From NCBI GenBank assembly GCA_964030475.1, contig CAXIPT010000002.1, positions 14,409,095 to 14,473,094 of the forward strand: 64,000 nucleotides of DNA. The letters run 5' to 3'. The stretch is from Tethya wilhelma (lineage: Eukaryota; Porifera; Demospongiae; Tethyida; Tethyidae). A program made the translations under genes and the position numbers. The notes below the pieces were generated by a model, which was given only the letters and a program-made list of their open reading frames with translations, was not told the DNA's origin and did not search any database. Within the stretch, counting starts at the first letter, position 1; each line of letters begins with the position of its first letter. Positions 1 through 11,500 of the stretch are shown here, piece after piece.

Positions 1-825
1 AACATGTAGCACAAACCTCTGTAGAAAAGGCTGACACTCAAGTCAGCTTAGTTGCCAAACAGCTGCCAATCCTGCCAAACACAGAAGTAAAGTGGTCATT
101 TATTGCTACTCAAGAACAGAGCTGGCAATGTCACCTTCAAAGGATTAGTCCTTTTCTAGTCCAAGGAGAAGGGGTATGATTGACATGGCTGAATTGGACT
201 GTGACAAGCAACTGTTGCTACTTGGAGGAAGGTTGGCACATTCATCGGACTCTGATGAGCAACTGTCAGTACTATGTACTTGACTTCCTCATCTGTGTAC
301 CTAATGGCACCTATCTGTTTCTCTTCTTTGTAAACTCTGACATTTGTTGCTGGAAGTGTAATTTTTGTAGAAAGAATTTTTTTAAGCATTCCTCTTGTCT
401 CTGTTCAACATTCTAACAGAATGACTACGGTAATGCAACAAAGATGACTCACTGGAAGTGTCTATGTTTGTGTCACTGTCCATGAAAATGACGTCATTCT
501 CAGTTCTCCTCAAGTAAGTTTGTCAACGTTCCTCCAAGTAGCAACAGCAGTCTGATTCAGCCATGTTGTGCGAGTTTGTCGAGTAGCAACAGTTGCTTGT
601 CACAATCTGATTCAGCCATGTTGTGCGAGTTTGCCGACAGCAATGGTTGCTTGTCACAGTCCGATTCGTGCAAGTTAGCCAATTTGAAAGTTCATGCTCC
701 CAGAGATGATGAACATTCAATGGAGAGTACATCTGAATCAATGGAGACAGCACCAGTCAGAATTATAGTTGATCATGACTCAATGGAGAATGAAACTAGC
801 ACTCAAACATCGAACAGTGTCAGTA

Positions 826-1854
826 TTCCCAGTACGGTAGTACTGGGTACATAGGAATGGCACGTTTGGCCCATACAAATATTCACGTGAATAACTCTGC
901 AAAAACTGAGTGCTTAGCACTAAAAGGCTTCTTAAGCTACTATTTAGCTCTTTCTCTTTCTAATGAGCCTAAAAACATGGCCTAAAACCATCGCTAAAGT
1001 ACCCAACTAAAGTATGTCAAACCTCTAATTTTCTCCATCTTCTTCTTATTCTTCTTCTTCTTCTATCTTCTCACGCCATATCTCAAAGACCATTCACTTT
1101 TAGAAGCTGATTCTTGAACGAACAAACTTGGTTTCTTTGTCTTCAATCGCTTTTGCCATCGGTTTTTTGTGTCTCTCAATGAGTCGCTAGATACAAAGCG
1201 AAAAACGTCTTCACCATATGGCGGCCATTAATTTCTAAAACTCATGCATTATTCATAAGCTAGCTAGTCTAACGACCCTTTCCACATTCAAGTGGGCGTT
1301 ATTTGGAATCTGCATGCAGTGCCCCAAGTTCTGGTTCTGCAGTTCTGTCCTATCCTCTCATTCTCTGTGTTCAGTAATTCAGTAGGGAAGTTATACAAGA
1401 CACATATAATTGACATAAATCACATTTTCAGCTTGGGATTGAAGAGTTTCAGCTATCTGCAAGGCATGTCTGTGACTGCCGGTAGTGTGCCTGTACTGAG
1501 GGCTGTTGACAAGTTCTCTCAGGCTAAAGACTAAATTCCACTGAGATATTATAAACAATTATTCGAAAAAAAATAGAACAAACAAGTACAAAAAACATTA
1601 GAAATGTAATGCAAACATAGGAATGGCCAAATCGTAAAAAAGTGAGCAAACAAGACTAGGAATGGTTGTGAGATTGAGCAAGTTCATTCCTGTGTCTAAA
1701 ATGTCATTGAGCTCAGTAGGGATATGAACATAAAGTGACACAGTGAAATGAACTCGCTCAATCTCACAACCATTCCTAGTCTTGTTTGCTCACTTTTTTA
1801 CGATTTGGCCATTCCTATGTTTGCATTACATTTCTAATGTTTTTTGTACTTGTA
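826..1854 (+). mobile_element. Composite head-body-hairpin element, A-type copy 1
   Basis: The left end is the palindrome CCCAGTACGGTAGTACTGGG, followed by TACATAGGAATGGC. The body contains an ATATGGCGGCCAT motif near 1217. The right third is a long hairpin (about 1586-1854) whose arms carry AACATTAGAAATGTAATG and CATAGGAATGGCC and which ends TTTTTTGTACTTG. No protein of its own is visible. Copy B of the surrounding duplication lacks exactly this stretch (junction near 4180), so the whole ~1.03 kb is one mobile unit. Confidence 0.85.
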
Positions 1855-1924
1855 CGTACATTGACAGATGAGGAAAATGAACTTAAATACCAGCAAGTAA
1901 TGAGCAAGCACACATGATACTTAC

Positions 1925-2065
1925 ATGTAACTCAAGCACCAACTGAAGACAAGTTTGGGTGGTACCATCACATAGCTCCCAACTTTCAATAGCACCAATG
2001 CTGGTCATGGTTATTTCATACAAAACATGAGTACGGTCATAAGAGTCGTGCCATTCAGAGCCCAT
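1925..2065 (-). CDS. Possible first exon of unrecognised gene (copy A)
   Basis: A 47-codon open stretch starts with ATG at 2065 and runs directly into a consensus donor (CAT|GTAAGTATC) at phase 0. The protein begins MGSEWHDSYDRTHVLYE. The same exon with two substitutions and an intact donor is kept in copy B at 4251-4391, which suggests it was coding when the block duplicated. No downstream exon is identified, and I do not recognise the family. Confidence 0.35.
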
Positions 2066-2658
2066 TTTCGTCGGTAATGGTCGGACAAAAATTTTTAAGC
2101 TACAAAAATTTTCCGATAAACGGTAAATTATTGCTGAATAAGCACTTATTGGCTAGCTACTGAGATAGCCTAGCTAAACAAAACTACAGACGTTATAAAA
2201 CAAAGTTTGAGACTAAAGAACATCCTGAGAGAGCCAGCAAGCCTGAAGTGCTGAAGGTGAGTCCTAGGTTTAACTCTAATAGTTAGTGCTGCCAGACCTG
2301 TACCTGTGTTGAGGGTTTTAGCGTCAGGTAGGCGGGTCAGCGGGTTTTACTAGGTAAATGCTGGTCTGACCCGCCAAATGCGGGTCACTTGAGAGCTATG
2401 CATCAGTGAAGGTCTTGATGAAAATGACAAACCAGAAGTTACTGAATTTGATGAACTGAGATTAAACCTAAAGACAATAAAGAAGCTGAAAAACTATCAG
2501 CAAAGCTTGGAAGAAGCTTATTGCTAGGAAACAGCTGTTGGAAATTCAAATTCAACTGGACTACTTCAAAAAACATATAACATCCTTCCCAACACAAGTG
2601 AGTATGTAACGCTGGTCAACAAAGAAACTATGAGAAAGTAGCACTGAGAACACTGAAC

Positions 2659-3620
2659 CAATTGCTGCAAGATTTGCGTACAAGATTAAACAGCTCATAA
2701 TTTTGTGAACAGGAAAATGTTCAGTTATGTCACACGTGAATTATTGATGATGTCATGCAACTTTATAGCTTTACTGTTGTTAGTAGTGATCTCATTCTCT
2801 TTCTGACAAGCGTAGAATTCCTTGTTATAATTATTTTCTAACATTAAAAGCGTATTAGCTACCTGTCTTTCAAGTTTGTCATGGTTCTAACAGAACACAG
2901 CCTCGGAACCAACATACCTGTCGAGTTAGGCGGCTGGTGGGTGCAATGAACCAACTAGCTCAGTAGCTATGTATACACTCACCTGAATATACTGCTCAGT
3001 CTATTTGTCTTCACCCATAATTTCATGATTTGTTTCTTGTTGACTTTGCTGAGTAAGCTAGCCTAGTGTGCGTTATTTGGAACATCATGTCATACTCAGT
3101 CACATCCAAGTCAAAGCTTAAGCTACATACAGGCCACCCTGAGTATGGATCATGAGTTCTCCTTCTCTGAAAGAAGTCCATCATGATGATCTTGTTCTCT
3201 ACTGCTTTTCAGGTATCATTAACTTAGTGCATGAGGACACTGAACTGCGGAATCGAATCCGTAGCCTACATACTATGATTCACAGCTGACTGAGCTATTA
3301 CAAACTTGAAGCTAAAAATTAGTTGTGGTTACTGAGCACTTACTGCCAAGTTCCTTACTGTGCAGATAATCAGTGGCATGACTGACTTCAGTCCTTACAC
3401 CGTGACATCAGTCAGTGCAGTCCAGCCGGCGTGGTGGTCTCAGAGTACAAGTTAGACTGTGCCGTTTCACATCACAGTACGGGACTTGAACTAGTGACTG
3501 GAACTTACTAGTGTTAGACAAGTGTTATTCTGCATACGGTATACTTTTGATTTATGCATGTCGGTATTATTCACTGAGGTTATGGAATTACAATTAATTT
3601 TAGGCCTTTTTTTTTTTTTT
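2659..3620. other. Stretch without recognised genes
   Basis: Unique AT-rich sequence between the two duplicated blocks, ending in a T homopolymer and the gap base at 3621. I see no supported exon, hairpin or terminal-repeat pair. Confidence 0.5.
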
Positions 3621-3621
3621 N

Positions 3622-4990
3622 AACTGTCAGTACTAGTGCAAGGTATGTACTTGACTTCCTCATCTGTGTACCTATAATGGCACCTATCTGTTTCTCTTCT
3701 TGTAAACTCTGACGTTTGTTGCTGGAAGTGTAATTTTTGTAGAAAGAATTTTTTTAAGCATTCCTCTTGTCTCTGTTCAACATTCTAACAGAATGACTAC
3801 GGTAATCCAACAAAGATGACTCACTGGAAGTGTCTATGTTTGTGTCACTGTCCATGAAAATGACGCCATTCTCAGTTCTCCTCATGTAAGTTTGTCAACG
3901 TTCCTCCAAGTAGCAACAGCAGTCTGATTCAGTGCGAGTTTGTCGAGTAGCAACAGTTGCTTGTCACAATCTGATTCAGCCATGTTGTGTGAGTTTGCCG
4001 ACAGCAATGGTTGCTTGTCACAGTCCGATTCGTGCAAGTTTGCCAATTTGAAAGTGAGATGATGAACATTCAATGGAGAGTACATCTGAATCAATGGAGA
4101 CAGCACCAGTCAGAATTATAGTTGATCATGACTCAATGGAGAATGAAACTAGCACTCAAACATCGAACAGTGTCAGTATAAGTACATTGACAGATGAGGA
4201 AAATGAACTTAAATACCAGCAAGTAATGAGCAAGCACACATGATACTTACATGTAACTCAAGCACCAACTGAAGACAAGTTTGGGTGGTACCATCACATA
4301 GCTCCCAACTTTCAATAGCACCAATGCTGGTCATGGTTATTTCATACAAAACATGAGTACTGTCATAAGAGTCGTCCCATTCAGAGCCCATTTTCGCCGG
4401 TAATGGTCGTTGACAAAAATTTTTCAGCTACAAAAATTTTCCGATCAACCGTAAATTATTGCTGAATAAGCACTTATTGGCTAGCTACTGAGATACAGGC
4501 TCGCTAAACAAAACTACAGACGTTATAAAACGAAGTTTGAGACTAAAGAACATCCTGAGAGAGCCAGCAAGCCTGAAGTGCTGAAGGTGAGTCCTAGGTT
4601 TAACTCTAATAGTTAGTACTGCCAGACCTGTACCTGTGTTGAGGGTTTTAGTGTCAGGTAGGCGGGTCAGCGGGTTTTACTAGGTAAATGCTGGTCTGAC
4701 CCGCCAAATGCAGGTCACTTGAGAGCTATGCATCAGTGAAGGTCTTGATGAAAATGACAAACCAGAAGTTACTGAATTTGATGAACTGAGATTAAACCTA
4801 AAGACAATAAAGAAGCTGAAAAACTATCAGCAAAGCTTGGAAGAAACTTATTGCTAGGAAACAGCTGTTGGAAATTCAAATTCAACTGGACTATATACTT
4901 CAAAAAACATAACGTCCTTCCCAACACAAGTGAGTATGTAACGCTGGTCAACAAAGAAACTATGAGAAAGTAGCACTGAGAACACTGAAC
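3622..4990. repeat. Local duplication, copy B (lacks the composite element)
   Basis: It begins immediately after the gap base and matches copy A (263-825 plus 1856-2658) with scattered substitutions and small indels. At the site where copy A carries the ~1 kb composite element, copy B reads straight through (GTCAGTATAAGTACATTG). The match stops at CACTGAAC in both copies. Starting at an N may mean that an alternative haplotype was joined in tandem rather than a true genomic duplication. Confidence 0.85.
4251..4391 (-). CDS. Possible first exon of unrecognised gene (copy B)
   Basis: Second copy of the 47-codon exon at 1925-2065. It has the same ATG, length and GTAAGT donor and two amino-acid changes (residues 6 and 11). 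Function unknown. Confidence 0.35.
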
Positions 4991-6064
4991 ATCATAATTT
5001 AGGCATGGAACTGACATGCAGGCTCAATGTACATTTATTCATACTATGTCAGTCATGTACTATGGCACTCAATATTACTAGTTNTCAAATATTTCTTGGA
5101 TTTTGAATTGCTCCTAAAGGTATTTTTGGAAAACTGGAATTGGTATCTTTTTTTTTTATTTTCCATTTTCACTTCTACAGGAAATTTAGCTATATGATAC
5201 GTGAAAGTCATTGTGAAGACTACCAGAAAACAGAATGGCAACATAATCCCTTCATCAAACTTGGAAGGGAGAACTGATTTGCTGTGGAAGTGAAAGCTGA
5301 ATTCAGATAACTGGATAAATTAAGTGAAAACAGGGTTTTTGATAAGTGAAAAGCTGAATTGAGATAACTGGATAAGAGAAAACAGGGTTGTTGATCAGCA
5401 AAAAGCTGAATCTATGTAACTAAAATTGTGAATTCAACTTGGCCGCTTTTGTACACTGATTCTTACTAATCTCAAATTTTTGCTACAGCACATAGACAGA
5501 AAGGCAAGCTAAAGCTTTGTACAAGCTTGTCTAATCCAAGCGCTTTCATACAGTAGCTTTCTACTCGTGGATATTGCCTCTCCTTGTACGGCGATCACTC
5601 ACAGGTTATTTTGAGGCTTTGATTAGTTCTTGGAACTTACTATACCTAGAATCTATCTCATTACTGACAAGCACTTACCTCCTTGAGTCAATTAGCTGTC
5701 TCCTGTGTTTTCTTTCCTAGCCTCACTCGCATCTCACTAGCCCCCACGTGGCTGGCTGTGGTAATATTCAGCATGCACTGTACATGATCTAATTATGATA
5801 CGGAGAGTATATGGAGTGACCATAGTTTATCTAGCAACAACTTTACAACCGTTTATCTAGGAAGCCACAAGTGGAGGACAGAACTGCTTGCAAAAGCTGT
5901 ATATATCTGGAAAACTACTGGAGTTATGCACATCAAATTTTTGATATGTGCATCCTGGGAAGGGCTGCAATTGTTGTATTTATTATTATTCTTATTATTA
6001 TTATTATTATTATTATCATTGATTTTTTGCAATATCAAACAATGTTTCTAATGAATACAACACT
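4991..6064. other. Gene-free stretch with short tandem repeats
   Basis: Contains the gap base at 5084. About 2.3 copies of a ~55-bp unit (AAGCTGAATT..AGATAACTGGATAA) lie at 5284-5420, and a TTA trinucleotide run lies near 5980-6017. No exon is supported. Confidence 0.5.
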
Positions 6065-6663
6065 ATTCCCAGTACGGTAGTACTGGATACATAGGAATGG
6101 CATGGATGGCCCATTAGCGTAATACAAATATTCACGTAAATAACTCTGTAAAATCTGAGCGCTTGGCACTAAATGGCTTATAAAGCTACTATTTAGCTCA
6201 TTCTCTTTCTAACAAGCCTAAAAACATGGCCTAAAACCATCGCTAAGGTACCAAACTAATATATGCCAAACCTCCAATTTTCTCCTTCTTCTTCTTCTTC
6301 TTCTATGTTATTTCAGCGTATCTCGAAGACTGTTCACTTTCAGAAGCTGATTCTTGAACGAACAAACTTGGTACCATTGTTTTCACGTGCTTTTGGTATC
6401 GTGTGCTCGAGTCTCCCGTTGAATGGCTAGATACAAGGCAAAAAGCACTTCTCCGTATGGCAGCCATTCATTTCTACATCATGCATAAATTCATAAAGTC
6501 AAATTGACGACCCTTTTCCAGGTAGACAAGTGTGCGTTATTTGGAATCCGAATATTCACTGCCTGCCTGTTTTACCTGAAGAAGATTTCTGGTTGTGCTG
6601 GACTCTCTGTAACCTTTTAGTCTTTAGTATTTAGGAGGTGAATAGACTACTGTGTTATGTAGT
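6065..6663 (+). mobile_element. Composite element head + body, interrupted
   Basis: An A-type head (CCCAGTACGGTAGTACTGG, then ACATAGGAATGGC) and body, cut at 6663 by the next head. No hairpin tail directly follows. The break falls at GTTATGTAG, a point where the related copy at 40566 continues uninterrupted, so a later insertion is the simplest reading. Confidence 0.65.
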
Positions 6664-8532
6664 ATTCCCAGTACGGTAGTACCGGGTACACAGGAATGGC
6701 ACGGATGGCCCATTAGCGCAATACAAATATTCACACAAATAACTCTGCAAAAACTGAGCGCTTAGCACTAAAAGGTTTCTTAAGCTACTATTTAGCTTAT
6801 TTTCTTTCTAATGAGCCCAAAATTAAAACGATAACAAACACAAATATGCCAAACCTCCAATTTTCTCCATCTTCTTCTTCTTCTTCTTCTTCTTCTTCTT
6901 CTTCTTTTTCTATCTTGGCTCGACTTTTCTCAGAGACTATTCACTTTTAGAAGCTGATTCTTGAACGAATGAACTTGGTTTCTTCCGGTACAGTCGCTTT
7001 TGCCATCGGTTTTTGGCGCCTCTCCTTAAGTATCTAAATACAAGGCGAAAAGCGCCTCCTCCATATGGCCGCTAATAATTTCTACACTCATGCATAATTC
7101 ATTAGCTTCTAGAAAATTCAAATTGACGACCCTTTCCTCACACAAAAGTGTGCTTTATTTGGAATTCAAATGCAACTTGCCTGGAACTATTTTTGTGATA
7201 CCTGGTTGCTCTTCTTAAGAGATGAATCAGGACCTTGATTATCATTCCCAGTACAGTAGTACTGGGTGCATAGGAATGGCACGGATGGCCCATTAGCGTA
7301 ATGCAAATATTCACGTGAATAACTCTGCAAAAACTGAGTGCTTGGCACTAAAAGGCTTATAAAGCTACTATTTAGCTCATTCTCTTTCTAACAAGCCTAA
7401 AAACATGGCCTAAAACCATCGCTAGTGTACCAAACTAAAATATGCCAAACCTCCAATTTTCTCCTTCTTCTTCTTCTTCTTCTTCTTCTTCTATGTTATT
7501 TCAGCGTATCTCGAAGACTGTTCACTTTTAGAAGCTGATTCTTGAACGAACAAACTTGGTACCAGTGTCTTTACGTGCTTTTGGTATCGTGTGCTTGAGT
7601 CTCCTGTTGAATGGCTAGATACAAAGCGAAAAGCGCTTCTCCGTATGGCAGCCATTCAAAGTGTGCGTTATTTGGAATCCAAATGTTCGCTGCCTGCTTG
7701 CTTTACCTGAAGATTTCTGGTTGTGCTGGACTCTCTGTAACCTTTCAGTCTTCAATATATAATTATAAGATTATATATATATTAATTATAAGATGAGCAA
7801 AGCAATTAATAGAGCTCAGCCTCCTGAGATTACTTCAGTCTCCATGCTGATCATTAGTGTACAAGTAACTACCATAATTATACACACAAACTCAATGTGA
7901 TTTGTAGAATTATGAAAAGATGAGAACAAGTAAAAAAAAACATTGGAAATGTAATGAGACATAGGAATGGCCTAATCGTAAAAAGAAGGCAAACAAGATG
8001 GAATGGCTGGCAGAGTGTGTAAAGAATTATTCCTATGGGCAACATGAGGGACTCAACATGGAAAGAGAGTACTATATGCAGCCCACACAGGAAGAATTCG
8101 GCACACACTCAGACAGCCATTCCATCTTGTTTGCCTTCTTTTTACGATTTGGCCATTCCTATGTCTCATTACATTTCCAATGTTTTTTTTTACTTAAACA
8201 TATAGAAAGGCAAGTAAATCTTATGATACAGCTCCTGCCTCCTAAGTGTGTTTCACTTCAGTATCAAACAGGCTACACAACTTGACTTACTCAGCAGCCC
8301 GACCACAGTCTGGCTTGCCACACTATTAAGTAGCTAGCTACACATACCAACTCAAATGTGATTTGTAGAATAATGGAAAAACGAGAACAAACAAGTAAAA
8401 AAACATTGGAAATGTAATGAGACACAGGAATGGCTAAATCATAAAAGGAACGCAAACAAGATGGAATGGCTGTTAGAGTGTGTAAGGAATTCTTCAAAAT
8501 GAGAGACTTAAAAAGGAAGAATTCTGCTTACA
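6664..8532 (+). mobile_element. Composite element (CACAGG subtype), outer copy with nested insertion
   Basis: The head at 6664 carries the spelling ACACAGGAATGGC. A hairpin arm with the same CACAGGAATGG spelling begins at 8391 and is cut at the gap base 8533. Between them sits a complete element of the other spelling (7244-8195). Matching spelling at the outer ends suggests one older element split by a younger one. The body contains a TCT trinucleotide run at 6868-6906. Confidence 0.6.
7244..8195 (+). mobile_element. Composite element, A-type, nested
   Basis: The head CCCAGTACAGTAGTACTGGG is followed by CATAGGAATGGC. The hairpin tail (7926-8195) has arms carrying GACATAGGAATGGCC and ATGGAATGGCTGKCAGAGTG-like sequence and ends in a T run plus ACTT. 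A TCT run lies at 7459-7492. No coding capacity is seen. Confidence 0.75.
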
Positions 8533-8533
8533 N

Positions 8534-11500
8534 GCCTTAAAGAGGCATTTTCCACAGCACTCTCTATTGAATTAGCTGAAGAAAACCTACATTTACTATC
8601 CCAATCTGAAAGAGAGTGTTATCTGGTTGGAAAGTATGGATTGAGTTGTGTTATGCAAGTAATGAGGGAGTTACAGAGAATCCCAGAGTGTGTCACTGAA
8701 ACCCAAAGGAAATGTATCATGGAAGAGATTCTTCAGTGGAGTGGTGATATGCAAGAATTGTCCACTCTCATTGTGACACATTTAAACTTAGTAGACTCCG
8801 AGTCTGCTCAAGACTTCTCCATTATGCCTGAAAAGCAACTTCTTTCTCCTCCTACCAGGTTCTGCTCTGAATGTGAAAAACAGTTAGTAGCCAATCACAC
8901 AACAAAGGCAAGTCCACACAGACTCAATCATTCGTAATCATAATTATAAAACTATTAATAATTAATCAGGTCAAGTGCTACTCCCTTGATGGATGTTGTG
9001 AAGGAGTTAAGTTCACACTACGTTGTAAAGAATGCAATTTGACATTCAATTACTCTCAATTTGGGGATAAAAATAGAGATGGCTTTAGGTTTTATCCTCA
9101 AAAAAGAGAATTCATTGAAGTCTCAGATACCATTTACTTCACTCGGACCATGCTAGATATGCAGTGCTCTTTTGCGTAAGTATTATATTGCAGACATGCA
9201 CTGAAATATTATATTGCAGACATGCTAGTATCCATGCCATCATAATATATACCATGTACATCTTTTTATTATAGTTGAAAAAAACCCCGATAATTGAGAT
9301 CAAGAGCAACATCACTTACATAATAATTTCAATTTTGCATGCATGCATGTCAGTATGTCATCAATTTGATGATTGAGGGATAAACATTGATCACTAAGTC
9401 TTAATTGGGATATGTGTCCTCATTAATGTGGATTAATTTTAGTAAAGAGTGGCATGCAATGGGATGCCTCATAAACTTGATTGCACTCAAAATTTTGTTC
9501 ATTTTTCTACACAGAAATCATTCGTGGGTATCCTTTCAAGGTTTTGCTGAGAGTTACAATAACACCTTTAAGCTACCGGCTGAGAAGGGTAATGTATAGC
9601 TGCCCATGTATGGTTGATGAGTCACTAATAATATTATTACTATTATTATTGATAATGTCTTTTGTTTTCATACTTAATTTTTATCTTTATGCAGAGTTGA
9701 GTTCTCGTATTGTCAGTGAAGCTTTCTATAATGGAGAGTTAGAAAGTGAATTGAGAAGGATTGGAATGATAGATTACAGATTCAAGCGAGACAGTGATCG
9801 AGAAGAGTGCATGAGTGCAGTGGATGAAATTAGACGAAGAAATCTTTATCAACATACTCAAGAAATGTGCACAGAAGCATGTAGGAAAAGAGGTACACAA
9901 TATTATTATGTATTATATATGTTGCAATTGTGGTTGCATGGCTGCATTCTGAAGCTTACATGCCCATTATGATAATGCAAGCAGTGCATGCACACACAAC
10001 CCCATATCTATCAATTACATCCGTCCCACTATCATTACACAATCATCTATGCAGTGCATGCACACATGCTGTTTATAATAAAGCCATTAATGACTTACTT
10101 GCAGGATGTGGAAGCCTGTGGGTAACAGATGGTATATGGAAAACAGTATTTCCTCACTGTATGTTTAAGGTTCAGGTATGCAATTTTTAAAAAAATTTTT
10201 TAACCCAAAACATATCTGTGGATTAGTCCTGGCCAAATCATTCAAAAGTTGCCTAAATTTCCTTTCTTTATTTTTCACAGTCTCTCCCTATTATATATTT
10301 CCCAACATGCATATAGTTACCTAAATTTCTCAAATCACGTTCATTGTACATGTGCAAATCACACTCACCTAACCAAGTAACTAAAATACTTTTGTGCACT
10401 CAAGTTTTTCAGGGAAAAAAAATTCAAATTAGTTAATTGAGATTTTTGTGGTTAAGTTTTATCTTTTGTGGTTAAGTTTGAAATTCTTACCTAAATTTCC
10501 TGATGAAGTTGCCTACATTTCTTGCTTTCTATATTTTTCTAATTATTGCTGAACAATTTGTGCCACTGCATGTTGAATCTTAGTATTAATTTTGAATATT
10601 TTTATAGCAATCTGTGGAAGGTATTCCTGCTCTTAACTTGCCAGATGTTTGTACTGGTTCACCAGTACGCGGAAAAGCATTTTGTAATGAGCATTGTGAG
10701 TTGTTGAAGTCTGATGCCCCACATGTTCCTCTTGGCTTAAGAGAATTCCTGAAATTTTGTGGTGCACAACATATATCATCAGGTAATCATAAAGAAAAAC
10801 TTGCATGCTACATGCAATGCCATGTCATCCAGGTAATGTTATAGGTTCTTATGTTCAACATTAATATTTTATTGATTCAGAATGTAATGATGATGAACTG
10901 GCTTCCACTAAAAATGATGCAGATAAAGTGGATCAAGTAGTGAACTCAATCACAGTGCAGTCATCTGTTAATGTTACTGGCCATGGAGAAAGTGCATCTG
11001 ACTCTCAAGGTGAATAGCTATATATATATACTTCACTCAGTGCATGGCTTATAATAATTGAGGCTTATAGTCTAAACTAGCTAATATAATTATTGTTAAT
11101 TCAACTCGGAAGTTTGGATTGCAGGTATTTCAGATCTGATTGAGAAACACCCTGAACTGGTTCAAAATGCTATTATTGATGGATCTGAAACACTCTGCAG
11201 AAAAGACACTGGTCAATGTAAACGGTTAAGAAAGTGGTCTAGAGGTCACCAATTCATAGTACGTGGAGGTGGTCATATAGATACATGGCAACCATTATAT
11301 AGGTTAGTTTTGTTGTTTCATAAAAAAGTATCATTTTTATGTAGTAATAGAGAAACGTGGATGACATGCACTTTCGCTTTTGTGGATATATATGTATATG
11401 CACATCCAATTACCACTGTGTTGAACATTATTACCTAACTGGTATAGCTTGCTTGCTGATACTTGTTCATACTACTCTAGATGCTTGTTTCAACTTGCCC

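Larger units (their letters stand above)
263..2658. repeat. Local duplication, copy A (split by a transposon)
   Basis: Nearly the same sequence returns at 3622-4990. The matched parts are 263-825 and 1856-2658; the stretch between them is a transposon absent from copy B. The block holds degenerate ~50-bp repeats of a CTTGTCACA...GATTCAGCCATG motif (about 540-680), a plus-strand open stretch rich in Ser/Glu/Thr (576-825), a minus-strand exon (1925-2065) and a plus-strand coiled-coil-like stretch at about 2440-2600 whose frame breaks in both copies. I do not recognise the gene(s). Confidence 0.85.

Noticed and set aside
7998..8285. 95-codon frame
   Set aside because: It reads through both arms of a hairpin tail. 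Similar frames appear in other tails only because the arms are conserved.
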